Source of the DNA: Clostridiales bacterium
GTDB lineage: Bacteria; Bacillota; Clostridia; Oscillospirales; CAG-272
Direction: 5' to 3'
Length of the DNA: 5,667 bases
Assembly (NCBI GenBank): GCA_012511425.1
Contig: JAAZGC010000106.1
Location: forward strand, 1 to 5,667
The position numbers were made by a program, and so were the translations under genes. Below, one piece after another: positions 1-5,405 of the stretch (positions are counted from its first letter, which is position 1; every line of letters begins with the position of its first letter). The notes below the pieces were generated by a model, which made no database searches, was not told where the DNA came from, and was given only the letters and a program-made list of their open reading frames with translations.

Positions 1-1495
1 ACCCCAGCTCCTCAAACGCCGCGACGCACTTTTCCAGCGCCTTTATTATCTTCGGCTCGTTTTTGGCGTACCAGGAGGCGAAGTCTTTTGATCTGGTACT
101 CATCAGATTCCGCATGACAAACCAGGGCGAACCGATCGATTCGTTGTATATCGATGCGAAGTTGAGGTTGGCGCCGCTGCGTATCGTGTCGAGCATCTGC
201 GAGCTTATGTCGTCACGGCTGTATTTGACTTTCATCGCGATTTCATAATACTGCGGGGTAACGTTGCGGTAGGACTCCGCCGCCATCGCCTCCAGCATCG
301 CGCCGGCAAGCTCGGTCTTCGGGTTGGTAATCGGAATGCACATAAGCGCCAGCGCGTCCTGAATTCGCGTCAGATACTTTTCCTGATTTTCGTCGTATTT
401 CGGATACGGGATGATTCCGTAGTCGTCTTCCATATCCTTGAAGCCGCCTCTCGCGCGGTCAAGGTCGCTCGGTATCATCAGCGCCCGCCCCGATTTGAAG
501 ATTTTGTTCTGATTTTCGGTGTAAGCTCCGCCCTCCGCGTTGTAGCTGAGAACGCCGTCCGTCTCATACATCAGCGCATAGACTTTGCCGACCAAAGTAT
601 CGAGCTTTTCGTATTCGACGTCAAGCACGGGGTAGCCGTTTTCGTCCTTTGTGATCATCTTTATCCCCGAGCTCTGAATAAAGCAGTCGGGATTGTTGAG
701 CCCGGTTATGACAAGGCCGTAGAGGTCGTTTTCGTCATACACGTTGTCGCCGTTTAGGTCTTCCAGGACGAGTGAAGCGGTTTCCCTCATCTTATCTATC
801 GTCCAGAGCCCGTCGGCAACGGTTTTGTACATATCCGGCACCGAGTAATTCTCCGCCAGCGCTTTGTTGAAGAAGATTGCATAAGCCGCCTGCAGCAGCG
901 TCAGGGTGATATCGCCGGTGACGAAATAGAGCTTTCCGCCGACGGTAAGCTCCTCGCGGAGCGTCTGCACCCACCACTCGCGGTCGAGGTTGATATGCGG
1001 AATTTCGTAGAGGTTCCGGAAAAGCCCTTCGTTTGCGAGAATCGGTATCCTCGCCGACCATCCGGCGATAATGTCCCAGGAATCGTCGCCCGCCTGAATT
1101 GTGTTGCGGATGTTTTTAAGCTCGTCGTTATATGATTCCCAGCCTCTGCCCTTGTATACCGAAATGGTTACATTCAGCCGCTCCTCGACGGCGCGGTTGC
1201 GGTCGTAGATTGCGTCGTCGATGATGTCGCCGGTCTGCTCCGAGAAAAATTCGGCGTAGGTGTTCTGGTCTCCCCGAACGTGTATCGTGAATTCCTCCCC
1301 GCCGAAGTCGAGGTCGTCCGGCAGGTCGTCGGGTATATCGCCGCGGTCGGTTTCCGCCGATTCGGTCTCGGCCGTAGTTGCGGCGGCGGCAGTTTCGTCG
1401 GAAGCGGGGGTCTCGCCGCCGCATCCGGCGGCGAATGTCAGCGAGAATATCAGCGCGGCAAGCAGCAGCGCCGAAATTCGGTATAATCTCTTCAA
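1..1495 (-). CDS. Lipoprotein extracellular solute-binding protein (SBP-A), 3' end cut by window
   Basis: Seen: 498 codons without a stop or frameshift, from a TTG at 1495-1493. An in-frame TAA lies just upstream, no ATG is available nearby, and an AAAGG ribosome site sits 9 bases before the TTG. The product has a basic start, a hydrophobic stretch (about residues 7-23) and a lipobox-like AAGC with Cys25, then a low-complexity Ala/Thr/Glu linker (28-57), typical of a membrane-tethered lipoprotein. The body matches SBP-B (3764-5272) throughout: GEEF (66-69), a DRNRAVEERLNV block, an EF-hand-like loop DLNGDNVYDEND (246-257), YGIIPYPKYDE (359-369) and AAES (405-408). Family knowledge: this is the build of ABC-type extracellular solute-binding proteins, often sugar binders, of Clostridia. 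Inference: it binds an unknown, probably carbohydrate, ligand outside the cell. Aligned with SBP-B, only a few C-terminal residues are missing. No permease gene is adjacent on the visible side. The family call is firm; the ligand is unknown. Confidence 0.85.
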   Translation of the reverse strand, partial: MKRLYRISALLLAALIFSLTFAAGCGGETPASDETAAAATTAETESAETDRGDIPDDLPDDLDFGGEEFTIHVRGDQNTYAEFFSEQTGDIIDDAIYDRNRAVEERLNVTISVYKGRGWESYNDELKNIRNTIQAGDDSWDIIAGWSARIPILANEGLFRNLYEIPHINLDREWWVQTLREELTVGGKLYFVTGDITLTLLQAAYAIFFNKALAENYSVPDMYKTVADGLWTIDKMRETASLVLEDLNGDNVYDENDLYGLVITGLNNPDCFIQSSGIKMITKDENGYPVLDVEYEKLDTLVGKVYALMYETDGVLSYNAEGGAYTENQNKIFKSGRALMIPSDLDRARGGFKDMEDDYGIIPYPKYDENQEKYLTRIQDALALMCIPITNPKTELAGAMLEAMAAESYRNVTPQYYEIAMKVKYSRDDISSQMLDTIRSGANLNFASIYNESIGSPWFVMRNLMSTRSKDFASWYAKNEPKIIKALEKCVAAFEELG

Positions 1496-1545
1496 AGCGT
1501 CCAGCCTTTCTTTTTAACGGTCTGTTGTCTGAATTCGTTAGCTTA

Positions 1546-1574
1546 ATTATAGCATTATCGCCTTTTTGTGTCAA
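1546..1574 (-). promoter_or_regulatory. Sigma-A promoter of SBP-A (perfect consensus)
   Basis: On the minus strand TTGACA (1574-1569) is followed by exactly 17 bases and TATAAT (1551-1546). Both hexamers match consensus. The predicted transcription start is near 1539, giving a leader of about 44 nt before the TTG at 1495. Confidence 0.87.
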
Positions 1575-1696
1575 TATGTTTAAGTGATTTTCATGAATTT
1601 TATCAAAACGGCGGAAATAAAACGCTCCGGGAAGTCCGCCCCGCCGCCGAAGTGTCGCGAAAAACATACATCTTCCTCCCGGCGGCGAAAGTTCTA

Positions 1697-1725
1697 TTGA
1701 CAAAGGTGCGAACAGGTGCTATAAT
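1697..1725 (+). promoter_or_regulatory. Sigma-A promoter of the holin-amidase operon (perfect consensus)
   Basis: TTGACA (1697-1702), a 17-base spacer and TATAAT (1720-1725) match sigma-A consensus at every position. The predicted start is near 1732, leaving a leader of about 97 nt before the holin ATG at 1829. A fully consensus promoter is notable for lysis genes, which need tight control. Confidence 0.87.
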
Positions 1726-1828
1726 GTAATTAGAACTTATTCGAATTAAGCTGACAAGGAAAACGATTCGCATACATATCGGTTCAAGAATATTCAAACA
1801 AAAAAAGGAAAAACAAAAAGGGGGTTTT

Positions 1829-2266
1829 ATGAAGGAGATTTTCAACACCGTCCGCACGGCGGCGGCCGCATTGGGCGGGCTTATCGGACTGTTCATCGGC
1901 GGCCGGGACGGGCTTATCGCCGCTTTGGCCGTCTTCGTCGTCATCGACACCGCGACCGGGCTTATGTCCGCCGCATCGGAAGGGCGGCTGTCGTCGGAGG
2001 TCGGCTTCCGCGGCATCCTGCGCAAGATGCTGATCTTCATCATCGTCGGCATGGGGCACATCATCGACACGCTGATAATCGGCGGCGGCTCGGTGCTCCG
2101 GACGGCGTTTATATTTTTCTATATCGCAAACGAAGGGCTTTCGATCGCCGAAAACTCGGTAAAGCTGGGGCTGCCCCTGCCGCGCCGGCTGCGTCTCGCA
2201 CTGATGCAGCTCCACGACGACGCCGAGGGCGGCAAAGAGGAGGATGATATAAATGGCAAAAATTGA
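1829..2266 (+). CDS. Phage / toxin-secretion holin (Phage_holin_4 family)
   Basis: A 145-residue integral membrane protein. Seen: about four hydrophobic segments (roughly 10-24, 29-49, 64-85 and 89-108) and a charged tail rich in Asp/Glu (130-140). Diagnostic stretches are VVIDTATGLMSAASEGRLSS (37-56), GFRGILRKMLIF (59-70), a Gly-Ser-x-Leu-Arg-Thr segment (87-92) and FFYIANEGLSIAENS (96-110) followed by LGLPLP. Family knowledge: these match the 'toxin secretion/phage lysis holin' family (PF05105/TIGR01593), which includes Clostridioides TcdE and is usually about 140 residues long. Role: it forms membrane lesions that release a cytoplasmic endolysin or toxin. The ATG has a G5 ribosome site (1820-1824), 4 bases away. 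Its 3' end overlaps the amidase gene by 14 bp, so the two are co-transcribed from the promoter at 1697-1725. GC content is high and like the amidase. No frameshift is seen. The family call is firm; whether it is phage-borne or domesticated is unclear. Confidence 0.92.
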   Translation: MKEIFNTVRTAAAALGGLIGLFIGGRDGLIAALAVFVVIDTATGLMSAASEGRLSSEVGFRGILRKMLIFIIVGMGHIIDTLIIGGGSVLRTAFIFFYIANEGLSIAENSVKLGLPLPRRLRLALMQLHDDAEGGKEEDDINGKN

Positions 2267-3008
2267 ACTCGACATAAAGCAGGCGTATTGCACGGAAAAC
2301 CCCTGCTACAAACTGGATCAGCCGCTCGCCGTCCGCGGGCTTATGCTCCATTCCGTCGGCTGTCCTCAGCCGAACGCGGCGATATTCATCCGGCAGTTCA
2401 ACCGCCCGGATTTCAGCCGCGCCTGCGTCCACGCCTTTATCGACGCAAACACCGGCGATATTTATCAGACCCTCCCCTGGGAGATGCGCGGCTGGCACGC
2501 CGGCGGCACCGCCAACGGCTCTCATATCGGAATCGAAATGTGCGAGCCGCCGAACATACGCTACCGGGGAGTCGGCGCCGCCTTCGACTGCGCCGACCCG
2601 AAAGCCGCCGCCGAATATGTCACCCGCACCTACAATTCCGCCGTCCGGCTCTTCGCCTGGCTCTGCCGCCGCTTCGCCCTCTACCCCGCCGACCCGAAAG
2701 TCATAATCAGCCACAGCGAGGGGCACAGCCTCGGCATCGCCTCCAACCACGGCGACCCGGAACACCTCTGGCAGGGACTCGGACTCCCCTACACGATGGA
2801 CGGATTCCGCCGCGACATAACCGCCCTGCTCTCCGCCCCGACGCCCTACCCGGAAACCCTCAAATCCGGCTGCTACCGCGTCCGCCGCAGCTGGCAGGAC
2901 CCGTCGACCCAGATAGGCGCTTTCCTGTCGCTGTCAAGAGCCCGCCGCTGCGCGAGAGCCAACCGGGGATACAAAGTCTATGCGCCGAACGGGGAAATAA
3001 TTGTGTAG
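2253..3008 (+). CDS. N-acetylmuramoyl-L-alanine amidase (Amidase_2 endolysin)
   Basis: A 251-residue cytoplasmically made cell-wall hydrolase without a signal peptide. It should cleave the bond between N-acetylmuramic acid and L-alanine of peptidoglycan. Seen: an Amidase_2/PGRP core (about 25-185). By spacing against AmpD (H34, E116, H154, K162, D164), the likely zinc ligands are H33 in MLHSVG, H158 in SEGHS and D168 in NHGDP. E95 in IGIEM is the likely catalytic Glu, and H166 sits where AmpD has Lys162. The C-terminal part (about 205-251, starting GCYRVRRSW, with QIGAF and GYKVYAPNGEIIV) resembles the wall-binding tail common in clostridial lysins. The ATG at 2253 has an AAAGAGGAGG ribosome site (2234-2243) 9 bases upstream, inside the holin gene. 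Lacking an export signal, it depends on the overlapping holin to reach the wall. The gene looks intact. It could be a prophage endolysin or a domesticated autolysin. Confidence 0.93.
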   Translation: MAKIELDIKQAYCTENPCYKLDQPLAVRGLMLHSVGCPQPNAAIFIRQFNRPDFSRACVHAFIDANTGDIYQTLPWEMRGWHAGGTANGSHIGIEMCEPPNIRYRGVGAAFDCADPKAAAEYVTRTYNSAVRLFAWLCRRFALYPADPKVIISHSEGHSLGIASNHGDPEHLWQGLGLPYTMDGFRRDITALLSAPTPYPETLKSGCYRVRRSWQDPSTQIGAFLSLSRARRCARANRGYKVYAPNGEIIV

Positions 3009-3016
3009 TAATTTTT

Positions 3017-3054
3017 GCGGGGGAGACCTTTTCTGAAGAAAAGGTCTCCCCCGC
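3017..3054. repeat. Perfect 17-bp-stem hairpin, REP-like, after the lysis operon
   Basis: Left arm GCGGGGGAGACCTTTTC (3017-3033), loop TGAA and right arm GAAAAGGTCTCCCCCGC (3038-3054) pair perfectly. It starts 8 bp after the amidase stop. It is not a standard intrinsic terminator: the bases after it on the plus strand are ACCCCCTCTAAAAG, and on the minus strand the exit side is A-rich. A satellite AAAAG-A-CTTTT palindrome follows at 3064-3074. From memory, hairpins of this style followed by a C5 run and a C/T-rich tail recur after genes in Clostridia genomes, which would make it a dispersed REP-like element. It may still stall polymerase or protect the mRNA 3' end. Confidence 0.75.
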
Positions 3055-3130
3055 ACCCCCTCTAAAAGACTTTTGGGAATGGGACTTTTTGAAAGGGTAA
3101 TTTCTTGCGAAACGCCGTGTTCACGGATAT

Positions 3131-3159
3131 TTTACAAAACGGAACTCTTACGGTATTAA
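3131..3159 (+). promoter_or_regulatory. Possible sigma-A promoter of the unknown membrane-protein gene
   Basis: TTTACA (3131-3136; 5 of 6 consensus) is followed by 17 bases and TATTAA (3154-3159; 4 of 6). It would give a leader of about 50 nt to the GGAGG at 3205. Other AT-rich hexamers nearby (3174-3184) lack a matching -35. The assignment is weak. Confidence 0.35.
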
Positions 3160-3204
3160 AATAAAACGAAAAATATGATATATTGAAAACACCAAACCGC
3201 CGCC

Positions 3205-3209
3205 GGAGG
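3205..3209 (+). promoter_or_regulatory. GGAGG ribosome site that selects an ATT start
   Basis: A complete GGAGG at 3205-3209 is followed by 8 bases and ATT at 3218-3220, in frame with the downstream coding region. No ATG, GTG or TTG falls within the usual 5-12 base distance. The first conventional in-frame codon, TTG at 3248, is 38 bases away and has no ribosome site of its own. Confidence 0.6.
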
Positions 3210-3217
3210 TTAAGTCA

Positions 3218-3706
3218 ATTAAACCGCGTTTTTCATCAAAAGCGATATTGCCGATAATTTTCACAGCCGCCGCGCTGATAATATCTGCGGCAATCATCAC
3301 CGCCGAAAAAAGCATGAGCCCGTATGACTATATAAAAAAGCACAATAAAGATGAAGCTTTTGCGCCGGCGGAGCTGTTGTATCAGCAAACCTCGGACGAC
3401 GGCGTCTGCGTTGTGTTTTATATAAACGGAAGCGGAAAATTCTGCTGCGGAGTGTTGGAAAAGACTTTCTTCGGCTACAGGGAAGCAGGTTACGGCGGAT
3501 ATCGGGACATAAATTCCGAATCATACCTGCTCAGCCGCTTTCAGGAAAGCGGGTTTGATATCTGCTGGGGTGTCATTGACGACGGCGTTTCGGAAGTCTT
3601 CATCGACGGCGAGAAATGCAATATCGCGGAAACGCAGTATGCATTCCGCATATTCTGGCTGACGGGTTTTTGGGAGAATGACCCCGAACTGACGAAAATC
3701 GCATAA
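3218..3706 (+). CDS. Hypothetical small membrane-anchored or secreted protein (probable ATT start)
   Basis: I do not recognise this protein. Read from ATT at 3218 it has 162 residues; from TTG at 3248 it has 152. The longer form gives a classic signal or anchor: basic residues (Lys2, Arg4, Lys8), then an uninterrupted hydrophobic stretch of about residues 9-29, then EKSMSPYDYIKK. The TTG form loses those basic residues. The frame is open back to a TGA at 3176. There is no lipobox Cys. The exterior domain is mixed alpha/beta in appearance, with Gly/Tyr-rich GYREAGYGGYRD and the segments CWGVIDDGVSEVFIDGEKC and FRIFWLTGFW. This build resembles small uncharacterised Firmicute exported proteins, but I cannot name a family. 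It is more AT-rich than its neighbours (3301-3360 is about 37% GC, against about 63% for 2581-2640), which hints at separate acquisition. It has its own weak promoter and ends in the terminator shared with SBP-B. An ATG at 3314 would remove the hydrophobic segment and is unlikely. Confidence 0.65.
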   Translation: MKPRFSSKAILPIIFTAAALIISAAIITAEKSMSPYDYIKKHNKDEAFAPAELLYQQTSDDGVCVVFYINGSGKFCCGVLEKTFFGYREAGYGGYRDINSESYLLSRFQESGFDICWGVIDDGVSEVFIDGEKCNIAETQYAFRIFWLTGFWENDPELTKIA

Positions 3707-3715
3707 AATCGCGAA

Positions 3716-3750
3716 AAAAGAGAAAGCCTTAAATTCGGGCTTTCTCTTTT
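3716..3750. terminator. Bidirectional intrinsic terminator between convergent genes
   Basis: A 13-bp perfect stem, AAAAGAGAAAGCC (3716-3728) with GGCTTTCTCTTTT (3738-3750), encloses a 9-nt loop. On the plus strand the stem ends in TTTT then ATTAT; on the minus strand the exit side reads TTTTTT. It lies 9 bp after the stop of the unknown gene and 13 bp after the SBP-B stop (minus strand), so it can end both transcripts. Confidence 0.9.
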
Positions 3751-3763
3751 ATTATGTCAACCC

Positions 3764-5272
3764 TCAGTTTGCCTCTATCTCCTCCACCGTCTCCCGGAGC
3801 TTATCCAGCGCGGCTGTCGTCTTCGTCTCCTTTTTGGCGTATTCCGACGCAAAAACGTTCTCCTTTTTCTTCGGGATGGTATCGACTATGATGTCGCTCG
3901 TCGAGCCGAAGTTGAAGATTATCCCTAAATCATAGCTCATCGACGAGAAGATAAGGTCGAGCATCCGCCCGGAGGCTTCGTCGTAGGTGTATTTGTTCTT
4001 GCAGGATATCTCGATGTAAGCCGGCAAAGTGGTGTATTTCGACTCGGCCGACAGCGCCTCCGCCATAAATCCGGAGAAGTCGGGCTGCGGCGACGACTTC
4101 GGCACTCCGAACAGCGTCGAGCCGATAAGGTCGGGATAGGAGCAGTAAAGCGGCTGCGATTCGTCTAATTTCGGGTTGGGGATGACGCCGTATTCAAACT
4201 CGCAGTCGGCGGAAAAGCCGCTGAGCGACTGCGGGAAAACGGCGATAAAGAGGGCTTCTCCCGCTTTAAAAACCTTCCCCGCGAAGCTCCAGGAATCGTA
4301 ATCCACCTTGCCGGCAAAATCGTTGCAGAAGCCGGCGAAATCGGTGTCGCAGGTGAGGGCGATGACTTTGTCAATCGCGGCGACGGTGCGCGGATTGTTG
4401 AAGGTGAGCGCCGGATTGCCGTCCTCGCCTCTCGTGATAATAGCGACGTCGCAGCAGCGCAGATAGTTGGTAAAGGCGTTGTAGGAGTCCATCGTCACTC
4501 CCCAGCGGTCGGCGTCAGTCATCTCCCCGTCGCCGTCAAGATCGGACGCGACGGCGGCGCACATCTCGGTCATCCGGTCGACGGTCCAGACCCCGTCGTC
4601 AACCAGCGCGACGACGTCGGGAAGGTCGTAGTCCTTCGCCATATCCCGGTTCATCACGGTGATGTAGGAGCGCTTTTTGTCTTCAAGCCCGTAGTCGGAG
4701 GTCGTCGCGTAAAGACGCCCCCACAGCTCAAGCTCGCCGTTTGCCCGGCTGTTCCACCACGGCTGCGAAAAGTCGATGTATTTTATCTCGTTCAGATCAA
4801 GCAGATCGCCGTTGGTGATAACCCCGCTGATAACACTGAGCGGTGAAAAGAAGAGGTCGTAAAGCTGCTCTCCCGCCATCGTCGTTTTGCGCAGAATCCC
4901 CCCTTCGTCCTGGTTGAGGGTAGCCTTTATTTTTACGTTGTACCGCTCTTCAATCGCGCGATTGCGGCGGTAGATGGTGTCGTTGACGATCTCGCCGGTT
5001 TCCCCCTCGGCGTATATCTCGAAGTTGTTAAACTGCGTATAGGTCGGGTCGCTGTGTCCTAAAACGTGGAACTCCCTGCCTTCCCAGTCGGTGTCGGGAA
5101 GATTCGGCTTTACAACCGTCGTTTCGGCAGCCTCGGCAGCTTCCAAAGCCGCCGTCGTCTCCGTCCCTGCGTCGGTCTCGGCAGGCGCGCCCTTATCCCC
5201 GCAGGCGATGAATCCCGCCAAAAAGCAGGCGCAGAGGAAGACCGAGACAAGTCTTTTTGTAAGCTGATTCAT
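3764..5272 (-). CDS. Lipoprotein extracellular solute-binding protein (SBP-B)
   Basis: A complete 502-residue protein. The ATG at 5272-5270 is preceded by AAGGGGGG, about 6 bases away. Seen: basic N-terminus, hydrophobic segment (8-23) and lipobox-like FIAC with Cys24, then an Ala/Thr/Glu linker (31-53). Ordered body motifs: LPDTDWEGREF (58-68), the ETGEIVNDTIYRRNRAIEER block (91-110), PWWNS (171-175), VWTVDRM (228-234), a canonical EF-hand-like loop with D244, D246, D248, E250, T252 and D255, then RWG, YGVIPNPKLDE (361-371), and a Lys/Glu-rich helical C-terminus (465-500). Length and motif order fit clostridial ABC-type solute-binding lipoproteins. Role by inference: a surface-tethered receptor for an unknown, possibly carbohydrate, ligand, with calcium probably structural. 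It is a diverged paralogue of SBP-A. It has its own promoter and terminator, so it is probably monocistronic; no permease gene is in view. A palindrome over the predicted transcription start suggests repressor control. Confidence 0.88.
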   Translation of the reverse strand: MNQLTKRLVSVFLCACFLAGFIACGDKGAPAETDAGTETTAALEAAEAAETTVVKPNLPDTDWEGREFHVLGHSDPTYTQFNNFEIYAEGETGEIVNDTIYRRNRAIEERYNVKIKATLNQDEGGILRKTTMAGEQLYDLFFSPLSVISGVITNGDLLDLNEIKYIDFSQPWWNSRANGELELWGRLYATTSDYGLEDKKRSYITVMNRDMAKDYDLPDVVALVDDGVWTVDRMTEMCAAVASDLDGDGEMTDADRWGVTMDSYNAFTNYLRCCDVAIITRGEDGNPALTFNNPRTVAAIDKVIALTCDTDFAGFCNDFAGKVDYDSWSFAGKVFKAGEALFIAVFPQSLSGFSADCEFEYGVIPNPKLDESQPLYCSYPDLIGSTLFGVPKSSPQPDFSGFMAEALSAESKYTTLPAYIEISCKNKYTYDEASGRMLDLIFSSMSYDLGIIFNFGSTSDIIVDTIPKKKENVFASEYAKKETKTTAALDKLRETVEEIEAN

Positions 5273-5331
5273 GATATGCCCCCCTTGAATTACGATTTAT
5301 TTACCTTAAAAAACACCGATAATGACTTAAC

Positions 5332-5344
5332 TTGCCGAAGGCAA
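5332..5344 (-). promoter_or_regulatory. Short hairpin in the SBP-B leader
   Basis: TTGCC and GGCAA pair around a 3-nt centre. It would form a 5-bp stem with a UUC loop in the SBP-B mRNA leader, about 60 nt before the start codon. It could be an mRNA-stabilising stem or chance; nothing further supports it. Confidence 0.3.
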
Positions 5345-5353
5345 TATTCGCAG

Positions 5354-5374
5354 AATAAACGCTTCGTGTTTATT
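5354..5374. promoter_or_regulatory. Operator-like palindrome over the SBP-B transcription start
   Basis: A 21-bp inverted repeat: AATAAACGC on the left and GTGTTTATT on the right around TTC. Eight of nine arm positions pair. It lies 3 bp downstream of the -10 box and covers the predicted start near 5370, where a dimeric repressor (for example LacI or GntR type) would block initiation. No regulator gene is visible in the window. Confidence 0.5.
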
Positions 5375-5376
5375 CA

Positions 5377-5405
5377 ATTATATCACACCGAAAGGGGAAT
5401 GTAAA
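5377..5405 (-). promoter_or_regulatory. Sigma-A promoter of SBP-B
   Basis: On the minus strand TTTACA (5405-5400; 5 of 6 consensus), a 17-base spacer and TATAAT (5382-5377; perfect). Predicted start near 5370, leader about 98 nt. The -35 box lies directly next to the T tract of the upstream gene's terminator. Confidence 0.82.

Larger units (their letters stand above)
1496..1828. other. Divergent intergenic regulatory region
   Basis: This 333-bp gene-free stretch separates SBP-A (leftward) from the holin/amidase genes (rightward). It contains the two divergent promoters listed separately. Between their -35 boxes (1575-1696) lies a GC-rich block with short inverted repeats: GGCGGA (1610-1615) against TCCGCC (1635-1640), and CGCCGCCG (1642-1649) against CGGCGGCG (1680-1687). 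That block lies upstream of both promoters, so it is not in either predicted transcript and could only act as DNA. I see no riboswitch, tRNA or small gene. The leader before the holin (about 1732-1828) is AT-rich and has no strong structure apart from an 8-bp GAATATTC palindrome. Confidence 0.7.

Noticed and set aside
1128..1703. Minus-strand open frame of 191 codons across the SBP-A start and promoter
   Set aside because: Off-frame shadow of SBP-A, Arg-rich, and it crosses two consensus promoters; the SBP-A frame has a signal peptide and family motifs.
1603..2293. Minus-strand open frames of 155 and 169 codons opposite the holin
   Set aside because: Antisense frames over the holin gene and its leader, with no recognisable domain; explained by codon composition of the true gene.
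2109..2765. Minus-strand open frame of 218 codons
   Set aside because: It is antisense to the holin and amidase genes, with Gly/Ala/Val-rich composition caused by GC-rich codons; no start signals or motifs.
3017..3054. Intrinsic terminator of the lysis operon
   Set aside because: The stem is perfect but no T run follows on either exit side, so it is listed as a REP-like repeat.
2288..3100. Long plus-strand open frame of 270 codons overlapping the amidase
   Set aside because: The translation is a low-complexity Arg/Pro/Leu-rich shadow of the GC-rich amidase gene, with no domain and no ribosome site; the amidase frame carries clear catalytic motifs.
3115..3126. CCGTG-TT-CACGG mini-palindrome as an operator
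   Set aside because: Only five pairs, not placed over a convincing promoter element; likely chance.
5066..5404. Plus-strand open frame of 112 codons opposite the SBP-B start
   Set aside because: Antisense to the SBP-B signal region and across its promoter; no ribosome site, no motif.
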